From contig JAYQSP010000006.1 in NCBI GenBank assembly GCA_038146925.1, positions 1 through 64,000 of the forward strand: DNA of 64,000 bases. Direction: 5' to 3'. The DNA is from UBA830 sp038146925 (GTDB lineage Bacteria > Pseudomonadota > Alphaproteobacteria > MPNO01 > UBA830). The translations under genes and the position numbers were made by a program. The notes under the pieces were generated by a model that did not search any database, was not told the DNA's origin, and saw only the letters and a program-made list of their open reading frames with translations. Below are positions 60,528 to 64,000 of the stretch, piece after piece. Each line of letters begins with the position of its first letter. The stretch's first letter is position 1.

Positions 60528-62609
60528 ATGCGACCAGAGCCGCTTTTCCCCATTTTTGCCCCGATTACCGGGCTGACAGGCGTTGGGCCGAAGATCGGCA
60601 AGCTGATCGAACAGCTGGCCGGGCCCAACATCGTCGACCTGCTCTGGCATCTACCGGTGGGCTTCATCGACCGCCGATATGCGCCCACGGTCGCCGAAGC
60701 GCTGGAGGGCAGCATCGCCACCTTGACGGTCACCGTCGAGAAACATCAACCGTCGCCGCGCCGTGGGCTGCCGTATCGAATACGCTGTCGTGACGACAGC
60801 GGTTTCCTCACGCTGGTCTTTTTCAACGGGCGCGAAGATTATCTGCGAAAGATGCTGCCGGAAGGCGAAATCCGGGTGGTGAGCGGACGCGTCGAAAATT
60901 ACCGCGACGACATCCAGATGACGCATCCCGACCATATCGGAAAACTCAGCGAGATCGACAGCATCAAAACCGTCGAGCCGGTTTATCCGATGACGGCGGG
61001 CCTGACGCCGAAACCTCTGGGCCGGGCGATCCGCGCGGCTGTCGATATGGTGCCGGATCTGCCGGAATGGCAGGACGCCGCCTGGCTCAGGAAACAGGAA
61101 TGGAACAGCTGGCAGGACGCGCTCGACAAAGCGCATAGCCCTCGTTCGGAAGCCGAATTGCTTCCGGATGCGCCGGCCCGTGCACGCCTGGCCTTTGACG
61201 AGCTTCTCGCAAATCAACTTGCACTGCTGATCGTACGCCGACGGCAGCGGAAGCGGGCCGGCAGGTCGATCAGCGGCGACGGGTCTTTGCGCGAACGGCT
61301 GGAGCAGGCCCTGCCATTTCACCTGACCGGTTCCCAGCGGATGGCCTGTGCGGAAATCGCAGGAGATATGAAATCGGAAACCCGGATGCTGCGCCTGCTT
61401 CAGGGCGATGTCGGCAGCGGCAAGACCGTCGTCGCCCTGATGGCGATGCTGACAGCGGCCGAGCAGGGTGCGCAGGCGGCCCTGATGGCGCCGACAGAGA
61501 TCCTCGCGCGCCAGCATTTTGCAACCATAGAACCGCTGGCGCATGCGATCGGCGTGCCGGTCGTTCTGATTACCGGTCGCGACAAGGGCAAAAAGCGAGA
61601 AGAACTGGTTGCCCGTTTGAAATCGGGTGAAACGCCGATTGCGATCGGTACTCACGCGCTTTTTCAGGACGATGTCATGTTCGATGACCTGGCGCTCGTT
61701 GTTGTCGACGAACAGCACCGCTTCGGCGTGCACCAGCGTCTTGCTCTGGCCGGGAAGGGGGCGGCTGCCGATATCCTGGTCATGACGGCGACGCCTATAC
61801 CGCGTACCCTGATGATGACTGCCTATGGCGATCTGGAAACGTCTCGCCTCACAGAAAAACCGGCCGGTCGCAAACCGATCGAGACCCGGGCCATGCCGCT
61901 GTCGCGTCTGGAGGAAATCGTCGACCGGTTACGGCCCGCCATTGCCTCGGGTGCGCGCATCTACTGGGTATGCCCGCTGGTCGAAGATTCCGATGTCGTC
62001 GATGTCGCCGCCGCGACGGAGCGTCACGCGGCGCTTGCGCAACGTTTCGGCGACCGCGTTGGACTGGTTCACGGTCGGCTTAAAGCCGCCGAGAAGGACT
62101 CGGTCATGGCGCTCTTTGCCGACGGCGATTTGGACATACTGGTCGCAACGACCGTGATCGAAGTCGGCGTTGACGTACCCGAGGCCACGATCATGGTGAT
62201 CGAACAGGCGGAACGTTTCGGCCTGGCCCAGTTGCATCAACTCCGTGGGCGCGTCGGACGCGGGGACAGGCCATCCTCCTGCATCCTGCTCTACGCCGAA
62301 CCGCTGGGCGAGACCGCCAAGGCAAGGCTGAAAGTAATGCGCGAAACCGACGACGGTTTCGTCATCGCAGAAGAGGACCTGCGGCTTCGCGGCGCGGGCG
62401 AGGTTCTGGGTACGAAGCAGAGCGGTCTGCCGCAGTTTCGCATGGCAGATCTAGCGGCTCATGCCGACCTGATCCGGGCCGCTCGGGACGACGCGCTTGT
62501 GATCCTGGAAAAAGACCCAGAACTTAAGTCTGAGAGGGGAGAAGCGCTGCGCACGCTGCTCTATCTGTTCGAGCGGGATGCAGTCGTTAAAACCGCGCTC
62601 TCCGGCTGA
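60528..62609 (+). CDS. recG: ATP-dependent DNA helicase RecG
   Basis: 693 residues. It remodels stalled replication forks and branched DNA. The N-terminal wedge/OB domain (LTGVGPKIGKLIEQLAG, LWHLPVGFIDRRYAP) binds the junction. Helicase motifs are GDVGSGKTVVALMAM (Walker A), VVDEQHRFGV (DEQH box), MTATPIPRTLMMT, TTVIEVGVDVPEATIMVIEQAERFGLAQLHQLRGRVGRG and the C-terminal RLRGAGEVLGTKQSG. ATG 60528 fits the family start, and the upstream open frame only shadows sdhE. Divergent from sdhE, 68 bases apart, so both promoters lie in this short gap. Ends directly against the DUF502 stop. Confidence 0.96.
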   Translation: MRPEPLFPIFAPITGLTGVGPKIGKLIEQLAGPNIVDLLWHLPVGFIDRRYAPTVAEALEGSIATLTVTVEKHQPSPRRGLPYRIRCRDDSGFLTLVFFNGREDYLRKMLPEGEIRVVSGRVENYRDDIQMTHPDHIGKLSEIDSIKTVEPVYPMTAGLTPKPLGRAIRAAVDMVPDLPEWQDAAWLRKQEWNSWQDALDKAHSPRSEAELLPDAPARARLAFDELLANQLALLIVRRRQRKRAGRSISGDGSLRERLEQALPFHLTGSQRMACAEIAGDMKSETRMLRLLQGDVGSGKTVVALMAMLTAAEQGAQAALMAPTEILARQHFATIEPLAHAIGVPVVLITGRDKGKKREELVARLKSGETPIAIGTHALFQDDVMFDDLALVVVDEQHRFGVHQRLALAGKGAAADILVMTATPIPRTLMMTAYGDLETSRLTEKPAGRKPIETRAMPLSRLEEIVDRLRPAIASGARIYWVCPLVEDSDVVDVAAATERHAALAQRFGDRVGLVHGRLKAAEKDSVMALFADGDLDILVATTVIEVGVDVPEATIMVIEQAERFGLAQLHQLRGRVGRGDRPSSCILLYAEPLGETAKARLKVMRETDDGFVIAEEDLRLRGAGEVLGTKQSGLPQFRMADLAAHADLIRAARDDALVILEKDPELKSERGEALRTLLYLFERDAVVKTALSG

Positions 62610-63389
62610 TTATTCGGCTGCGTCCTGGCTGTCGTCGTTGTGCGGAATGGTCCGGCTGTCGCCCTCCGCCGGAGCGACACGTTTTTGCTTCTGCACTTCG
62701 GGCGGGCGCCGGTCAGGTGGAGTAACGATGCCGCCGGACACCACCATCTTGATACCTTCCTCGACCGTCATGTCGAGAATGACCAGTTCCTTTCGCGGAA
62801 TGAACAGCAAATAGCCTGAAGTCGGGTTAGGTGTTGTGGGCAGGAACACGTTGACCACGTCGTCCGACGTCAAATTCTGAACCTCACCCCGGGTTTGCCC
62901 GGTGATAAAGCCGATCGCCCAGCTGCCCCGGCGCGGGTATTCGAACAGGACAACCTCGCGGAATGCGTTTGACTGCTGTTTCAGAATGGTTTCGATGATT
63001 TGTTTGATCGCGGCATAAATACTGCGTATCACCGGCATTCTCGACAGCAACTTCTCGGATATCCGCATCCACAGCCGGCCCAGCAAACCAGCCGTGGCCC
63101 ATCCGATGATCGTCAACGCGATGAGAACGATGATCAGGCCGAGACCTGGAACCGCAAAGTGAAGGTAGGTCTCCGGGTTATAAGCGGCGGGAATAAGGGG
63201 CGTGATCTTGGAATCCACCCACCGGATCAGCAGCCAGGAAATATAGAACGTGATCCCAATAGGTGCCGTGACCAGTACGCCGGCGAGGAAATAACCGCGG
63301 ATATGACTTCTAAACCGTCCTTTGCGCCGCTTGGACAACCGGTCTTTCGCCATCTCGCGGCGAGCCTTTTTATCTTTGGAATCAAACAT
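62610..63389 (-). CDS. DUF502-family integral membrane protein
   Basis: 259 residues. A basic N-terminus (KKARREMAKDRLSKRRKGRFR), then two membrane helices: IRGYFLAGVLVTAPIGITFYISWLLI and FAVPGLGLIIVLIALTIIGWATAGLLG. The conserved cytoplasmic part follows, with PVIRSIYAAIKQIIETILKQQ, FREVVLFEYPRRGSWAIGFITG, and VNVFLPTTPNPTSGYLLFIPRKELVILDMTVEEGIK. The length and all family motifs are present, plus an acidic tail. Function unknown; the DUF502 gene after recG is a frequent alphaproteobacterial neighbour. Convergent with recG without a gap. Confidence 0.92.
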   Translation of the reverse strand: MFDSKDKKARREMAKDRLSKRRKGRFRSHIRGYFLAGVLVTAPIGITFYISWLLIRWVDSKITPLIPAAYNPETYLHFAVPGLGLIIVLIALTIIGWATAGLLGRLWMRISEKLLSRMPVIRSIYAAIKQIIETILKQQSNAFREVVLFEYPRRGSWAIGFITGQTRGEVQNLTSDDVVNVFLPTTPNPTSGYLLFIPRKELVILDMTVEEGIKMVVSGGIVTPPDRRPPEVQKQKRVAPAEGDSRTIPHNDDSQDAAE

Positions 63390-63648
63390 ATCGGGAACAT
63401 GGGGCTTTCCGCTTCGTTCGACAAGCGGTCAAATACTCCGCCGACCAAAAAAAAGCCGCCTGCCGGCGTTTCGATGGTGAACGACGGAGATCCTGCATGT
63501 TTTACCCACCGTATACGGAACAAGTCAGGGCTGTGACACTGGTCACAGGAATTTAATCGCTTGAAGCAGAGTAAAAACCCGTTCAGCGTGTTTGTAGTAG
63601 TAGTGCCGCAGCAGATAACCCGCACAATTCAATCAAAAGGATGTACTG
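63390..63648. other. Divergent promoter region with a terminator-like element
   Basis: About 260 bases between the DUF502 gene (minus) and the TPR gene (plus). At 63447-63467, read on the minus strand, a short GC hairpin (GCCG, five-base loop, CGGC) is followed by eight T. It looks like an intrinsic terminator and lies in the leader of the DUF502 gene, so it may be a leader attenuator or only stop antisense transcription. AT-rich DNA near 63540-63630 is a likely promoter for the TPR gene. Confidence 0.4.
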
Positions 63649-64000
63649 ATGACCAGAACCATCGCCATATTCGCCGCAGCGTTCATTCTTCTCGCCGTGC
63701 CCGTCACCTTACAGGCCGCCGGTTCGGGAGATGACGATAACACGTCTTCGGCGCCCAGCATCAACGATACATACCGCGCGGCCGTCCAGGCTGTGGAAGC
63801 CAAGGACTATCGCAAGGCGATCAGCCTGCTGAACGACATCATAGGCCGGCAACCGCGACACCCGAATGCCCTGAACTATCTCGGCTACAGCCATCGAAAG
63901 TCAGGCGATTACGCACGCGCCGTCACATACTATAAAAAGGCACTGTCGCTGGACCCCGAACACCGCGGGGCCAATGAATATCTCGGCCAAGCCTATGTCG
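63649..64000 (+). CDS. Exported TPR-repeat protein, cut by the window end
   Basis: Only the first 117 codons are in view. A Sec signal peptide (IAIFAAAFILLAVPVTLQA, cut about residue 24) and a short acidic linker precede TPR repeats: YRAAVQAVEAKDYRKAISLLNDIIGRQPRHPNALNYLGYSHRK is one and a half units, followed by GDYARAVTYYKKALSLDPEHRGANEYLGQAYV. The consensus positions (A8, G/Y, A20, P32) are conserved. Periplasmic scaffold, possibly in cell-envelope assembly. Start ATG 63649, with AAAAGGATG a little upstream. The remainder and the domain at the far end are outside the window. Confidence 0.8.
   Translation, partial: MTRTIAIFAAAFILLAVPVTLQAAGSGDDDNTSSAPSINDTYRAAVQAVEAKDYRKAISLLNDIIGRQPRHPNALNYLGYSHRKSGDYARAVTYYKKALSLDPEHRGANEYLGQAYV

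Noticed and set aside
1..64000. CRISPR arrays, rRNA genes, riboswitches, complete tRNA genes
   Set aside because: I saw no regularly spaced repeats, no rRNA segments, no FMN-type leader before ribA and no complete cloverleaf; only the tRNA-Lys 3' half was found.

Overview
The window looks like an alphaproteobacterial chromosome segment, probably Rhodospirillales-like. The evidence is the conserved mfd / sdhE / recG / DUF502 order at the right end, the RibA with a degenerate RibB-like front half, and the many CoA-thioester, ABC-transport and MFS genes. From about 16.6 kb rightward the DNA is GC-rich, dense and mostly intact. The first 16.5 kb is visibly more AT-rich, with longer gaps and many broken genes.

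Layout. (1) 0.1-8.2 kb is a decayed uptake and nitrogen-catabolism locus: a broken LysR regulator, a shattered allophanate hydrolase/amidase, a broken family-5 solute-binding protein, a broken OppB-type permease, an intact OppC-type permease and a fused double ABC ATPase with a damaged start. (2) 8.5-9.3 kb is an integration scar: the 3' half of a tRNA-Lys beside a C-terminal tyrosine-recombinase remnant. (3) 9.5-16.4 kb is an AT-rich islet of small genes with a light/oxidative-stress flavour: glutathione peroxidase, PNPOx-like flavoprotein, BLUF photoreceptor, renalase-like FAD oxidoreductase, VOC protein, CIA30 protein and several unknowns. (4) 16.7-26.1 kb is an eight-gene, single-strand operon that I consider the most interesting part. 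It encodes a secreted coiled-coil protein, a lipoprotein, a TPR/PEGA membrane protein, an FHA-like/PEGA/SUMF1 membrane protein, a small secreted protein, a MotA/TolQ/ExbB channel protein, and two proteins that fuse an ExbD/TolR-like membrane helix to a periplasmic von Willebrand A domain. It has the parts of a proton-motive-force-driven envelope machine of unknown purpose.

(5) 26.1-33.0 kb carries metabolic genes: a PhyH-type dioxygenase, a MetE-like methyltransferase, an MBL hydrolase, an MFS transporter, a SprA-family protein, ribA and an ABM monooxygenase. (6) 33.1-37.4 kb has an IS481-like transposase ORF that appears to have lost its DDE residues, followed by a tight operon of two QueG-like iron-sulfur/corrinoid proteins and a PaaK-like acyl-CoA ligase. 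(7) 38.2-56.6 kb is a catabolic region for an unidentified (perhaps aromatic or cyclic) acid: SpmAB-like membrane protein, tandem MFS paralogues, GlcG/HbpS protein, HIBADH-type dehydrogenase, LysR regulator, PaaA-like diiron protein, two enoyl-CoA hydratases, HpaB-type flavin monooxygenase, metal-dependent cyclase, MmgE/PrpD, a frameshifted 2-hydroxyacid dehydrogenase, an aspartate-dehydrogenase-like protein, an acyl-CoA synthetase, a Bcr/CflA transporter, an NMT1-type binding protein and a MaoC dehydratase. (8) 56.6-64 kb holds housekeeping genes: mfd, sdhE, recG, DUF502 and a TPR protein cut by the window edge.

Several otherwise intact genes in the GC-rich part carry one single-base frameshift (about 20050 and 50049). 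The ATPase carries one at about 6486. These could be real mutations or assembly errors, whereas the left-end pseudogenes carry many independent lesions and are genuinely decayed. All functions below come from reading the sequence; no database search was run.
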